Origin: Synechococcales cyanobacterium 340R_concoct_173_sub
GTDB taxonomy: Bacteria; Cyanobacteriota; Cyanobacteriia; Leptolyngbyales; Leptolyngbyaceae
DNA: 15,150 nt
Direction: 5' to 3'
Assembly: GCA_025354065.1 (NCBI GenBank)
Contig: JANXNM010000022.1
Coordinates: 1-15,150, forward strand
The notes below the pieces were generated by a model. That model had not been told where the DNA came from and ran no database searches. It saw only the letters and a program-made list of their open reading frames with translations. Every line of letters starts with the position of its first letter. The first letter of the stretch is position 1. The translations under genes and the position numbers were made by a program. Shown in pieces: positions 1-7,579 of the stretch.

Positions 1-1
1 C

Positions 2-1804
2 GACTTTCCAGATTTAGCCTTAAGTTTAGAAATACTAGTACAAGCAATTCAGAATGGCGAACCGATCGCAATTTGTGGTGACTACGACGCAGATGGAATG
101 ACCAGCACAGCACTATTATTACGATCATTACGATCGCTCGGGGCCATCGTTGAATATGCCATTCCCAGCCGCATGAGCGAAGGGTATGGTCTGAATGAAC
201 GCATTATCGAGGACTTCCACGCTGAAGGGATTCGCGTTGTAATTACCGTTGACAATGGCATTGCCGCATACCAACCGATCGCCCTAGCCCGCAAACTCGG
301 CCTCACGGTCATCATCACCGATCACCACGACATTCCCCCCCAAATACCGCCCGCCAATGCAATTCTCAATCCCAAATTAATTGATCCATCTTCGCCCTAC
401 TACACCATGGCAGGCGTGGGCGTTGCATACATTTTGGCACTATGTTTGGCTGAAGCATTGGGGCGCGGTCAAGATTTACGCGATATGTTATTAGAATTAT
501 TTACATTAGGAACGATCGCAGATCTCGCACCATTGCGCGGGGTCAATCGTCGTTGGGTACGCCGAGGGCTGCATCTACTCCCCCATTCACAAATCCCTGG
601 AATTCAAGCCCTAATGCAAATTTCTGGCGTAGTCGGTGACAAAAATATTAAACCTGATGCGATCGGATTTCGCCTTGGACCTCGGATTAATGCGATCGGG
701 CGAATTGGCGATCCTGTCACAGTGATTGAATTGTTGACCACTGACGACGAAGGGATTGCCTTAGAATGTGCAATGCAATGCGAAGCCGTAAATAAACAAC
801 GTCAACAGCTATGTGAACAAATTGAATATGAAGCCGTGCAATACTATGAAAATAGTGAAATTGATGCGAAAAACGATCGGGTTTTATTACTAGTACAATC
901 CCATTGGCATCATGGCGTAATTGGCATTGTCGCCTCCCGACTAATTGAACGATATGGCGTTCCAGTATTCATTGGAACCTACGAAAATGATGAGCAGAGC
1001 CACATTCGAGGATCGGCTAGAGGAATTCCTGAATTCAATGTTTTTGAAGCCCTAGAATGCTGTCGAGGACTGACCTTAAAACACGGTGGTCACAAGGCAG
1101 CGGGCGGGTTTTCATTTCTAGCTGAAAATTTAGAGACGATCGCCGATCGTTTATCAACCTATGCCCACACTTGTCTCGAACCAGAGCATTTAAAACCACT
1201 CGTTACTATTGATGCAGAAGCTTGTTTGAATGACATCGACTATGATTTATACCTTGAACTTGACGCACTTCATCCCTGTGGAATGGAAAATCCTGAACCT
1301 GTATTCTGGACCCGTAATGTTCATATTTTGCAGCAAAAACTCGTAGGGAAAGGCCATTTAAAACTTACCCTAGCCCAAGATGATTTAGCAACGGGTGAAC
1401 CCAGTAAAAAACTTGGGGCAATCGCATGGCGTTGGGGCGATTATTATCCATTGCCAAAGGTTCTAGATCTCGCCTATCGGATCAAAACCAATGAATGGAA
1501 TGGGGAGGTATCCATGCAACTTGAAGTGATTGGAGCGCGCTATGCCCAGGATGAATTTATAGGCGCAGAATTTAGGCATAACGATCGAGATTATGTATGT
1601 CAAATGGTTACAAATAAAGGCACAGATGAATTGCGAATTCGTAATTCAAAAGGCGAAATTCTATCCATTCAAAAAGGATCTCGCACTGGAACTCTAAGCA
1701 AACGTTTTCAATCGGTACGCGCAATTGATGTCACTCAAGAACCATACTTTGGACTTATTAAAGCAAGTGCCATCGCGTGGCAGAACCGATCGGTAGACTT
1801 CTGA
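2..1804 (+). CDS. recJ: Single-stranded-DNA-specific exonuclease RecJ (5' end outside window)
   Basis: RecJ is a cytoplasmic 5'-3' exonuclease on single-stranded DNA that acts in recombination and mismatch or base-excision repair. The frame is open from base 2, so the ATG at 98 is internal: the visible 600 residues begin before the DHH motif I (GDYDADG, about residues 26-32 of the fragment). The other family motifs follow in order: VVITVDNG, IITDHH, AGVGVAY, LGTIADLAPL, LGPRINAIGR, and then the DHHA1-type region with HHGVIGIVASR, RGSARG and GGHKAAGGF. HPCGMENPEPVF then leads into the C-terminal OB-like region. The metal-binding Asp/His residues of these motifs look intact. The N-terminus is missing only because the window starts there. 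The next gene lies 78 bp downstream on the same strand, with no strong terminator between them. The assignment is firm from motif order; the full length is unknown. Confidence 0.95.
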   Translation, partial: DFPDLALSLEILVQAIQNGEPIAICGDYDADGMTSTALLLRSLRSLGAIVEYAIPSRMSEGYGLNERIIEDFHAEGIRVVITVDNGIAAYQPIALARKLGLTVIITDHHDIPPQIPPANAILNPKLIDPSSPYYTMAGVGVAYILALCLAEALGRGQDLRDMLLELFTLGTIADLAPLRGVNRRWVRRGLHLLPHSQIPGIQALMQISGVVGDKNIKPDAIGFRLGPRINAIGRIGDPVTVIELLTTDDEGIALECAMQCEAVNKQRQQLCEQIEYEAVQYYENSEIDAKNDRVLLLVQSHWHHGVIGIVASRLIERYGVPVFIGTYENDEQSHIRGSARGIPEFNVFEALECCRGLTLKHGGHKAAGGFSFLAENLETIADRLSTYAHTCLEPEHLKPLVTIDAEACLNDIDYDLYLELDALHPCGMENPEPVFWTRNVHILQQKLVGKGHLKLTLAQDDLATGEPSKKLGAIAWRWGDYYPLPKVLDLAYRIKTNEWNGEVSMQLEVIGARYAQDEFIGAEFRHNDRDYVCQMVTNKGTDELRIRNSKGEILSIQKGSRTGTLSKRFQSVRAIDVTQEPYFGLIKASAIAWQNRSVDF

Positions 1805-1837
1805 TTTTATGACGGTTTCTGGAATATAGATGGGCAT

Positions 1838-1854
1838 CTTGTAGTTGATACAAG
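1838..1854. repeat. Inverted repeat in the recJ-SPFH gap
   Basis: CTTGTA and TACAAG form a perfect 6-bp inverted repeat around the 5-base loop GTTGA, about 30 bases before the SPFH gene start. No T-run follows, so it is not a typical intrinsic terminator. It could be a weak hairpin in a recJ read-through transcript or an operator half-site pair. A 6-bp dyad can occur by chance. Confidence 0.3.
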
Positions 1855-1869
1855 TATCGATATTCTCTT

Positions 1870-1873
1870 GAGG
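1870..1873 (+). promoter_or_regulatory. Ribosome binding site deciding the SPFH gene start
   Basis: GAGG ends nine bases before the ATG at 1883. This favours that ATG over the in-frame TTG at 1868, which would overlap the Shine-Dalgarno sequence itself. The protein from 1883 begins MGLFDKIRGEF, a usual type of start for this SPFH group. Confidence 0.6.
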
Positions 1874-1882
1874 CGAAATCAG

Positions 1883-2995
1883 ATGGGACTTTTTGATAAA
1901 ATTCGGGGCGAGTTTATTGACATCATCGAGTGGTTGGATAACTCCAATGACACGATTGCCTATCGTTTTGAGCGTTTTCAGAACGAGATTAAAATGGGTG
2001 CCAAACTCACCGTCCGTCCCGGACAAAAAGCTGTTTTCGTCAATGAAGGGCAAGTGGCCGATGTTTTCGATCCCGGCATGTATCAACTTTCGACTCAAAA
2101 TTTACCCGTCTTAACCACATTGAACGGCTGGAAATATGGATTTAATTCTCCATTCAAAGCGGAAATCTACTTTTTCAATACTCGCATTTTTACTAATCTA
2201 AAATGGGGCACAGCCAACCCAATTATGATGCGCGATGCCGAAATGGGTCCAGTGCGACTACGAGCATTTGGTTCCTACAATATTCGCGTCGTCAATCCTC
2301 GCCAAATGCTAGAAGAATTAGTCGGCACAGATGGACTATTTCAAGTCGATGAAGTAAATGATCAAATCCGAAATATGATCATGACCTCATTTGCCAATAA
2401 TTTGGGTGCCAGCCAGATTCCACTTTTAGATTTAGCAGCGCGCTATGGAGAACTAGGTGAGACTATTCGCCATTCTATGGTGGCTGACGTTCAACGGTTT
2501 GGCATTGATTTAACTCAATTGCTAATTGAAAATATTTCACTTCCACCAGAAGTCGAAGAAGCCCTCGACAAACGTGCATCTATGGGAATTCTTGGTAATA
2601 TGCAGCAATACGCACAGTTCCAAGCCGCTAATGCGATCGAAGCCTCAGCAAAGAATCCCAACGGCAGCGGCAGTCCCGGTCTCGACTTCGGCGTAGGGAT
2701 TGCCATGGGCCAACAAATGATGAATGCATTCGGCAATCAAATGCAACAGCCACAATCCACAATCCAAGCACCCACCCAATCCACACAAGCGCCACCACCG
2801 CCGCCCCAAGCCCTGCAATGGCATCTCTCTCGCAATGGTCAAAACTTTGGTCCATTCCCTGCTGAACAATTGATTCAAAATGGATTAACCCGTGAAACCT
2901 TTGTATGGCGATCGGGAATGGCCGGATGGATTACAGCCAGCGAAGTCCCGGAAATGGTAAGCATTCTAGGGTCTGTTCCGCCGCCTCCCATGTAA
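1883..2995 (+). CDS. SPFH-domain (YdjI/virion-core-like) protein with C-terminal GYF_2-like domain
   Basis: The 370-residue protein starts MGLFDKIRGEF. It has an SPFH/band-7-like core over about residues 25-230, with the region VRPGQKAVFVNEGQ, a beta-rich middle (FKAEIYFFNTR, LRAFGSYNIRV) and the helical part DVQRFGIDLTQLLIENISLP. This is the pattern of proteins annotated as virion core-like or YdjI-like. A Gly/Gln-rich stretch and a Pro/Gln linker (about 286-310, with five prolines in a row) lead to residues 311-362, which match a GYF_2-type domain (WHLSRNGQNFGPFP, WRSGMAGW). No signal peptide or transmembrane helix is visible. SPFH proteins scaffold membranes as oligomers, and B. subtilis YdjI acts with PspA and YdjGH at the membrane; a role in envelope stress here is inference. 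The zinc-ribbon gene follows 51 bp downstream, probably in the same operon. Start chosen at 1883 from the GAGG site. Confidence 0.8.
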   Translation: MGLFDKIRGEFIDIIEWLDNSNDTIAYRFERFQNEIKMGAKLTVRPGQKAVFVNEGQVADVFDPGMYQLSTQNLPVLTTLNGWKYGFNSPFKAEIYFFNTRIFTNLKWGTANPIMMRDAEMGPVRLRAFGSYNIRVVNPRQMLEELVGTDGLFQVDEVNDQIRNMIMTSFANNLGASQIPLLDLAARYGELGETIRHSMVADVQRFGIDLTQLLIENISLPPEVEEALDKRASMGILGNMQQYAQFQAANAIEASAKNPNGSGSPGLDFGVGIAMGQQMMNAFGNQMQQPQSTIQAPTQSTQAPPPPPQALQWHLSRNGQNFGPFPAEQLIQNGLTRETFVWRSGMAGWITASEVPEMVSILGSVPPPPM

Positions 2996-3046
2996 TTCAA
3001 TCTAAGATCTGAATTTGCGTTTCATTCACCGGATTGCCAATGCTAT

Positions 3047-4276
3047 ATGACTTCTACAACTGTTAATTCAGCCCGATCGTTCCAAGAATTTCCCTGTTCT
3101 AAATGCGGAGGGAAACTAGAATTTAATCCAAAGGCCGGACGGCTTAAATGTATCTATTGCTCTAATGAAGAGGATATTTTACAGGACAAAGATGACGTGC
3201 AGGAAATTTCCTATGATGACTTCTTGGCCACCAAGAAAGTTAAAACGGTTCTCCTTTCTGAGACGGCCTTAGAGGTTGCCTGCCCAAGTTGTCGTGCCCG
3301 TGTCACATTTGAACCACCAGATGTCGCAGGAAAATGTCCGTTTTGTGGAACGAGTATAGTCAGCAAAGGTGAGAAAGCTCATCCCGTCGTTGAACCAGGC
3401 GGTGTAATTCCCTGTAAGGTAACGCAAAAAAACGCCCAAACGAATGTCCGCAAATGGCTCGGAAACAATTGGTTTTTACCGACTTCCCTCAAAGAATTAG
3501 CCCAACAAGAAGGAATGCAAGGCGTATATTTACCATTCTGGACCTATGACACCCAAACCGAAAGTGAATATACCGGAAGTCGGGGCGAGTACTATTACAC
3601 TACTGAAAGCTATGCCGTCACAAATTCAGAAGGCGAAACTGAATGGGAAACCCGTCAAGTCCAACATACTCGCTGGTACCCGGTCGCAGGACATGTTTCA
3701 CGGTTCTTTGATGATATATTAATTCCGGCAACCAAACAATTAGATGACAAACAACTCAAAAAACTCAGCGGCTGGAATCTTCAACAATTATTACCCTATT
3801 CACCATCATATCTCGCCGGATTCAAAGCACAACGGTATCAAGTTCCCTTAGAAATGGGATTAGTAAAAGCAAAAGAAGAAATACGATCGCAGCTCAATAC
3901 GACAGTTTCCAATGACATCGGTGGCGACACTCAAACCGTTAGCAGTATTAACACTCAACATCTCAATGTCACGTTCAAACACATTATGCTGCCTGTCTGG
4001 ATCTCCGCCTACCGATATAAAAACAAACAATATCGTGTCATGGTCAATGCCCAAACAGGACAAGTTTCTGGCGATCGGCCTTACAGTAAAGTAAAAATTG
4101 CGATCGCGGTTATTGCTGGCCTTTCGATATTAATTGGTGGATTTTTGTTGTTTTCAAATGCAAATAATAGAGGTAAGAAACGCACCTATCAAAAGACCTA
4201 TCGTATGGGAATCCTAGCTCCGATTCAAAGTCTAGCTACAGATAAATTTCAGATGTCTAAATCATTCAATAAATAA
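3047..4276 (+). CDS. Double zinc-ribbon, single-pass membrane protein (YdjG-like)
   Basis: The protein has 409 residues. Two four-cysteine zinc ribbons sit at the N-terminus: C17-x2-C20 with C35-x2-C38, and C79-x2-C82 with C97-x2-C100. A long region follows containing GVYLPFWTYD, a Tyr/Thr-rich stretch, WYPVAGHVSRFFDD, LPVWISAYRYKNKQYRV and NAQTGQVSGDRPYSKVK. One strongly hydrophobic helix (about 349-369) and a basic C-terminal tail end the protein. Similar proteins are often called TFIIB-type zinc ribbon or, wrongly, primosomal N'-like. The ribbons would be cytosolic if the tail crosses the membrane. Placement right after an SPFH gene mirrors B. subtilis ydjG/ydjI, which suggests a membrane partner role for the SPFH protein (inference). 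No strong Shine-Dalgarno precedes the ATG at 3047, so it may depend on translation of the upstream gene. It ends just before a palindromic terminator. Confidence 0.75.
   Translation: MTSTTVNSARSFQEFPCSKCGGKLEFNPKAGRLKCIYCSNEEDILQDKDDVQEISYDDFLATKKVKTVLLSETALEVACPSCRARVTFEPPDVAGKCPFCGTSIVSKGEKAHPVVEPGGVIPCKVTQKNAQTNVRKWLGNNWFLPTSLKELAQQEGMQGVYLPFWTYDTQTESEYTGSRGEYYYTTESYAVTNSEGETEWETRQVQHTRWYPVAGHVSRFFDDILIPATKQLDDKQLKKLSGWNLQQLLPYSPSYLAGFKAQRYQVPLEMGLVKAKEEIRSQLNTTVSNDIGGDTQTVSSINTQHLNVTFKHIMLPVWISAYRYKNKQYRVMVNAQTGQVSGDRPYSKVKIAIAVIAGLSILIGGFLLFSNANNRGKKRTYQKTYRMGILAPIQSLATDKFQMSKSFNK
4100..4107. repeat. HIP1 octamer
   Basis: Perfect GCGATCGC palindrome, the highly iterated sequence typical of many cyanobacterial genomes. 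It lies inside the zinc-ribbon gene, just before its membrane-helix codons. Confidence 0.85.
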
Positions 4277-4310
4277 GCGATCGTAGAATTCTACGATCGC
4301 CTTTGCTTTT
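4277..4310. terminator. Palindromic bidirectional terminator between the zinc-ribbon gene and glnN
   Basis: Bases 4277-4300 form a perfect 24-bp palindrome (half-site GCGATCGTAGAA and its exact complement) with no spacer. CTTTGCTTTT follows on the + strand and a short T-rich run (TTATTT) follows in the other direction. It begins directly after the zinc-ribbon stop codon and lies 33 bp beyond the glnN stop, so it can serve both convergent genes. The outer arms carry the HIP1 core CGATCG. Confidence 0.75.
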
Positions 4311-4333
4311 AACTGCCTTAGATAGTTGTCATT

Positions 4334-6508
4334 CTATTTAATGAACAGCATTTCTTGATACTTAGGCAAGGGCCACAGATCGTCTGCCACTTCATATTCA
4401 AGACCATCGCCACATTCACGGACCTCATCCATCAGGGGACGAATAACCTTGGCCGAATGCTGCATGTGAGCCTCGGTAGTATCAAAGTCATGTTTCGCCG
4501 CCGCCGATTCGAGTTCACCGATTTTGTCCGTCATCTTCTTAGTCCAAGATGCGACATTCTCAGCCGTGTTGCTGTCCAAGCTCAGGCCAACGGATTTAGC
4601 CGACGCGATCGCATTCGACAATTCCCCCAAGTACCGAACAGCAGCAGGGTAAATCGAGGTCTTCGCCATGCTAACGACGAGGTTCGCTTCCATCTCAATG
4701 ACCTTAATGTACTGTTCCGAGTACACCTCAAAACGGCTTTCGAGTTCGGCTGGAGACAGCACACCATTTTTCTCAAATAACTCGACGATCGCTTTGTCCT
4801 TCAAGTATGGAAGTGCATCGGCTGTCGTTGGCAAGTTAAGCAACCCGCGAGACTCCACCGCTTCTTTGTGCCATTCTTCCGAATAACCATTTCCGCCAAA
4901 AATAACCGCGCTATGCTGGTCCATCACGTTCTTGAGGACTGCAAGGCAAGCTTTTTCCAGTTTGGTTCCCTTAGCGATTTCTGCCGACAGTTCATCGGAC
5001 ATCCAGTTCAAGGAATCCGCCAAAATTGTATTCAGCGCAACCAACGGACCCGAAACCGACTGGCTCGAACCGACCGCCCGGAATTCAAAACGATTTCCAG
5101 TGAAGGCAAACGGAGAGGTTCGGTTACGATCGCCCGCATCCTTGTCAAAGTCAGGGAGGGTCGCCACACCCAGCTCCATCAAGCCGCCAGCAGGTACGCC
5201 CGTTAGTTTGCCAGCCTTGATTTGCTCGAATACCGCTTCAATTTGGGATCCCAAGTACATGGAGATAATCGCTGGAGGCGCTTCATTGGCTCCAAGACGA
5301 TGATCGTTACTTGCCGTTGCAATGACAGCCCGCATCAACGGTCCAAACTTATGCACCCCTCGAATCACCGCACCACAGAACATCAAGAATTGAATATTCT
5401 CGTGGGGACTAGTGCCGGGATCTAACAAGTTGCCCTGAGTTGAGTTGCCGACGGACCAGTTGACATGCTTACCGGATCCATTGATGCCAGCGAAGGGTTT
5501 CTCATGGAGCAAGCAAATAAAGCCATGCTTCTTCGCGACCATACGCAGCAATGTCATGATCATTTGCTGATGATCGCTTGCCACGTTGGCCGCTTCATAC
5601 ATCGGAGCAATCTCAAACTGACCGGGAGCTACTTCGTTATGACGAGTTTTAGCTGGGATACCGAGGCGATAGAGCCGCTCCTCAACATCCTGCATAAAGA
5701 CCTGAACCCGCTCTGGAATTGCCCCAAAGTAGTGATCTTCAAACTGCTGTCCCTTCGCCGCCGACAGGCCAAACAATGTCCTGCCCGTCATCATCAAATC
5801 AGGCCGAGCATGAGCAAAGTGGGAATCTACCAAGAAATATTCTTGCTCTGCACCACAACTCGAATTCAACGGCGCAACATCACTACTGCCCAATAACTTC
5901 AAGAGCTTCATGGCTGCCTTGCTCATGGCCGCATTCGATCGAAGCAAGGGAGTCTTTTTATCCAGCGCTTCGCCCGTCCAAGACACAAACACTGTGGGAA
6001 TGCAAAGGGTCACACCATTGTCTGTTTCCATGACATAGGCCGGACTGGTCACGTCCCAAGCTGTGTAGCCGCGAGCTTCAAACGTATTTCTAATGCCACC
6101 ATTTGGGAACGAAGACCCGTCGGGTTCGCCTTGAACCAGCAACTTACCCGTGAATTCACTAATGACGGATCCGTCGCCCTGAGGTGAAATAAAGCTGTCA
6201 TGCTTTTCAGCCGTGATATTGGTCATCGGGTAGAAAACGTGGGCGTAGTAAAGAGCACCCTTAGAAATCGCCCAATCCTTCATGGCTGCTGCCACAACAC
6301 CGGACACTGAAATATCTAACTTTGTGCCTTCCTTAATCGTCTTCTTCAGAGACTTGAACACATCTTTCGGCAGGCAAGCCTGCATTTTACCCAGGGTAAA
6401 TACATCTACGGACCACAGCTCTTCGAGGCGGCTAGGTAGCTTGGGAGGTAGTTTTTCCCGGTTCGTAATCTGGTCAATTGCATGGGAGCGCAGTGCATTT
6501 CCACTCAT
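4334..6508 (-). CDS. glnN: Glutamine synthetase type III
   Basis: This enzyme makes glutamine from glutamate, ammonia and ATP in the cytoplasm. At 724 residues it has the length of the large GSIII family, not GlnA (about 470). The GSIII-type N-terminal region ([20 protein letters not shown]) and the conserved [19 protein letters not shown] are present. Catalytic-core motifs follow in order: [11 protein letters not shown] (218-228), [16 protein letters not shown] (287-302), [12 protein letters not shown] (341-352) and [21 protein letters not shown] (462-482). Metal- and substrate-binding Glu and His positions look intact. A Shine-Dalgarno-like AGAGGAA lies about 11 bases before the ATG. In cyanobacteria glnN is usually a nitrogen-starvation-induced second glutamine synthetase under NtcA; a degenerate NtcA-like site lies upstream. 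It is divergent from apcF and convergent with the zinc-ribbon gene. Confidence 0.96.
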   Translation of the reverse strand: MSGNALRSHAIDQITNREKLPPKLPSRLEELWSVDVFTLGKMQACLPKDVFKSLKKTIKEGTKLDISVSGVVAAAMKDWAISKGALYYAHVFYPMTNITAEKHDSFISPQGDGSVISEFTGKLLVQGEPDGSSFPNGGIRNTFEARGYTAWDVTSPAYVMETDNGVTLCIPTVFVSWTGEALDKKTPLLRSNAAMSKAAMKLLKLLGSSDVAPLNSSCGAEQEYFLVDSHFAHARPDLMMTGRTLFGLSAAKGQQFEDHYFGAIPERVQVFMQDVEERLYRLGIPAKTRHNEVAPGQFEIAPMYEAANVASDHQQMIMTLLRMVAKKHGFICLLHEKPFAGINGSGKHVNWSVGNSTQGNLLDPGTSPHENIQFLMFCGAVIRGVHKFGPLMRAVIATASNDHRLGANEAPPAIISMYLGSQIEAVFEQIKAGKLTGVPAGGLMELGVATLPDFDKDAGDRNRTSPFAFTGNRFEFRAVGSSQSVSGPLVALNTILADSLNWMSDELSAEIAKGTKLEKACLAVLKNVMDQHSAVIFGGNGYSEEWHKEAVESRGLLNLPTTADALPYLKDKAIVELFEKNGVLSPAELESRFEVYSEQYIKVIEMEANLVVSMAKTSIYPAAVRYLGELSNAIASAKSVGLSLDSNTAENVASWTKKMTDKIGELESAAAKHDFDTTEAHMQHSAKVIRPLMDEVRECGDGLEYEVADDLWPLPKYQEMLFIK
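4605..4612. repeat. HIP1 octamer
   Basis: Perfect GCGATCGC inside the 3' part of glnN; second of three perfect copies in the window. Confidence 0.85.
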
Positions 6509-6579
6509 AATTTCGTCATTCCTCTAAATGTCAAGCTAAGTAAATTTAAGGATGGATCTCAGATGCAGTCTGACAATCC

Positions 6580-6594
6580 GATGGATGATCCATC
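6580..6594. repeat. Inverted repeat in the glnN leader
   Basis: GATGGA and TCCATC are perfect complements around the loop TGA, 72-86 bases upstream of the glnN start codon. If glnN transcription starts further upstream, the RNA would carry this as a small hairpin; as DNA it could be an operator. A related GATGGATC occurs at 6551-6558, so the half-site appears more than once. Confidence 0.4.
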
Positions 6595-6664
6595 AAGCTT
6601 TGGCATAACCCAACCGGATGAAGCTCGAAGTATTACTTCTACCCTACATCTCAACCTATGAAAT

Positions 6665-6680
6665 TACGATGTATATCGTA
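6665..6680. promoter_or_regulatory. Dyad element next to the NtcA-like site
   Basis: TACGAT and ATCGTA flank GTAT, giving 7 of 8 symmetric pairs over 16 bases. It overlaps the left end of the degenerate NtcA-like sequence, so the two could compete or cooperate. Function unknown; by position it could affect glnN, apcF or both. Confidence 0.35.
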
Positions 6681-6691
6681 GATCAGCTTAT
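6678..6691 (-). promoter_or_regulatory. Degenerate NtcA-like site upstream of glnN
   Basis: Read toward glnN the sequence is ATAAGCTGATCTAC, i.e. ATA-N8-TAC, one base off the NtcA consensus GTA-N8-TAC. A TAN3T hexamer (TAGGTT) begins 19 bases further on, close to the 20-24 expected in an NtcA-activated promoter. No perfect GTA-N8-TAC exists in the intergenic region; GTA-N7-TAC occurs at 6630-6642 with the wrong spacer. NtcA control is known for glnN in other cyanobacteria, which is the main reason to consider this site. Confidence 0.3.
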
Positions 6692-6708
6692 TTGCCTACA
6701 GAATGCAG

Positions 6709-6730
6709 TTTTGCATCATATGATACAAAA
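6709..6730. promoter_or_regulatory. 22-bp near-perfect palindrome, candidate operator
   Basis: The left half TTTTGCATCAT and right half ATGATACAAAA are complementary in 10 of 11 pairs, with only the C6714/A6725 pair broken. The central 10 bases ATCATATGAT are a perfect palindrome. An overlapping smaller inverted repeat (ATGCA-GTTT-TGCAT) lies at 6703-6716. No T-run suits it as a terminator and it is far from both start codons. A binding site for a dimeric regulator is the most natural reading, but no known consensus was recognised. Confidence 0.45.
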
Positions 6731-6844
6731 TCATGCTTTCAGAGAAATTTAGTCAGTTGTGAGAGGAGAATTGTAAAGTTTGACAACCACTTTCTCACTT
6801 ATCAGTAGCCTGAGAGCTTTGAGGAAAACCTGCGTGGTAGGATA

Positions 6845-6869
6845 GCTTTTAAAGTTTTTAACTTAAAGC
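6845..6869 (+). promoter_or_regulatory. Hairpin in the probable apcF leader
   Basis: GCTTT pairs with AAAGC and, inside it, AAGTT pairs with AACTT around a TTT loop, with a two-base bulge. A second inverted repeat (GACTT-C-AAGTC) and the palindrome AAAGCTTT follow before 6900. If apcF has a long leader, this AT-rich stretch would be structured. AT-rich sequence makes weak hairpins common, so the evidence is modest. Confidence 0.3.
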
Positions 6870-6990
6870 CTTGGACTTCAAGTCTTGTATTTCAAAGCTT
6901 TAACTTCAGTTGGGGAAGCAACAAGTTTGCTGAGGGAACCTAGTTCTATCCCCAATCTTTGTCAACATTTGCTTTAAGGAAAAAATCGCA

Positions 6991-7500
6991 ATGCGGGACG
7001 CAGTCACTAGCCTAATTAAAAATTACGACATTGCCGGACGTTATCTCGATCGCAATGCGATGGATGATTTGAAGTCCTACTTCCTTACCGGAATGGTCCG
7101 TCTCCAGGCCGCAGGGGTGATTAACGGGAACGCTGCTGCGATCGTTAAGCAGTCTGCATTGCGGCTGTATGAAGAGGTTCCGGAACTGATTCGTCCCGGT
7201 GGAAACTCCTACACGACCCGTCGTTATGCCGCTTGCTTGCGTGACATGGATTACTATCTGCGCTATGCCAGCTATGCACTGGTCGCCGGAGACTCCGATG
7301 TTTTGGATGAACGCGTCCTCGAAGGCCTTAGAGAAACCTACAATTCACTTGAAGTTCCTGTCGGGCCGACGGTTATGGGCATTCAGATCATGAAGGAAAT
7401 TGTTCGTGAGCAGGTTGCGGCGGCGGGTATTCAAGCGGGAAACTTAACGGACGAACCGTTTGACTATATGTGCCGATCGCTTAGCGAACGAGATATCTAA
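6991..7500 (+). CDS. apcF: Allophycocyanin beta-18 subunit
   Basis: ApcF is a phycobilisome core protein that replaces one ApcB in a terminal-emitter trimer and helps pass light energy to photosystem II. The 169-residue length and globin-like phycobiliprotein sequence fit. RPGGNSYTTRRYAACLRDMDYYLRY holds Cys82, the phycocyanobilin attachment site, and Asn72, the position methylated in beta-type subunits. The opening MRDAVTSLIKNYD and the ending DEPFDYMCRSLSERDI look like ApcF rather than ApcB. The gene is monocistronic, as apcF usually is away from the apcEABC cluster. AAGGA about 10 bases upstream supports the ATG start. It is divergent from glnN with a long shared upstream region, and a weak hairpin with T-rich sequence follows. 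ApcF versus ApcB was judged by eye. Confidence 0.93.
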   Translation: MRDAVTSLIKNYDIAGRYLDRNAMDDLKSYFLTGMVRLQAAGVINGNAAAIVKQSALRLYEEVPELIRPGGNSYTTRRYAACLRDMDYYLRYASYALVAGDSDVLDERVLEGLRETYNSLEVPVGPTVMGIQIMKEIVREQVAAAGIQAGNLTDEPFDYMCRSLSERDI

Positions 7501-7526
7501 ATTCTCTTTACACTATTCAATTAAAC

Positions 7527-7560
7527 AAGAGCGACTCAATCATGGGCCGCTTCTTTTCTT
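7527..7560 (+). terminator. Weak terminator-like hairpin after apcF
   Basis: AAGAGCG (7527-7533) can pair imperfectly with CGCTTCTT (7548-7555), and TTCTTTTCTT follows. The GCG/CGC core is sound but the outer stem has a wobble and a mismatch. It lies in the 79-bp convergent gap and may end apcF transcription. Confidence 0.3.
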
Positions 7561-7579
7561 CGAGGGCTTACTGAGTTAA

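Larger units (their letters stand above)
6509..6990. promoter_or_regulatory. 482-bp divergent intergenic region between glnN and apcF
   Basis: No protein-coding gene is visible: all ATG-initiated frames are short and lack ribosome binding sites. The region is AT-rich. It contains three dyad elements (6580-6594, 6665-6680, 6709-6730), one degenerate NtcA-like site (6678-6691) and a hairpin-prone apcF-side leader (6845-6869 and beyond). A TTGACA hexamer at 6780-6785 on the + strand has no convincing -10 at normal spacing. AAGGA about 10 bases before the apcF ATG is its ribosome binding site. Transcription starts cannot be fixed by eye. Confidence 0.7.

Noticed and set aside
4355..6527. Several + strand frames of 60-140 codons across glnN
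   Set aside because: All are shadows of the 724-codon glutamine synthetase gene, which has intact motifs throughout.
6509..6680. Glutamine riboswitch in the glnN leader
   Set aside because: The conserved glnA-RNA bases I would expect were not found; only a simple hairpin at 6580-6594 is seen.
6780..6785. TTGACA as the -35 of apcF
   Set aside because: No acceptable -10 hexamer lies 16-19 bases downstream; the nearest TA-N3-T forms are at spacing 20 or more.
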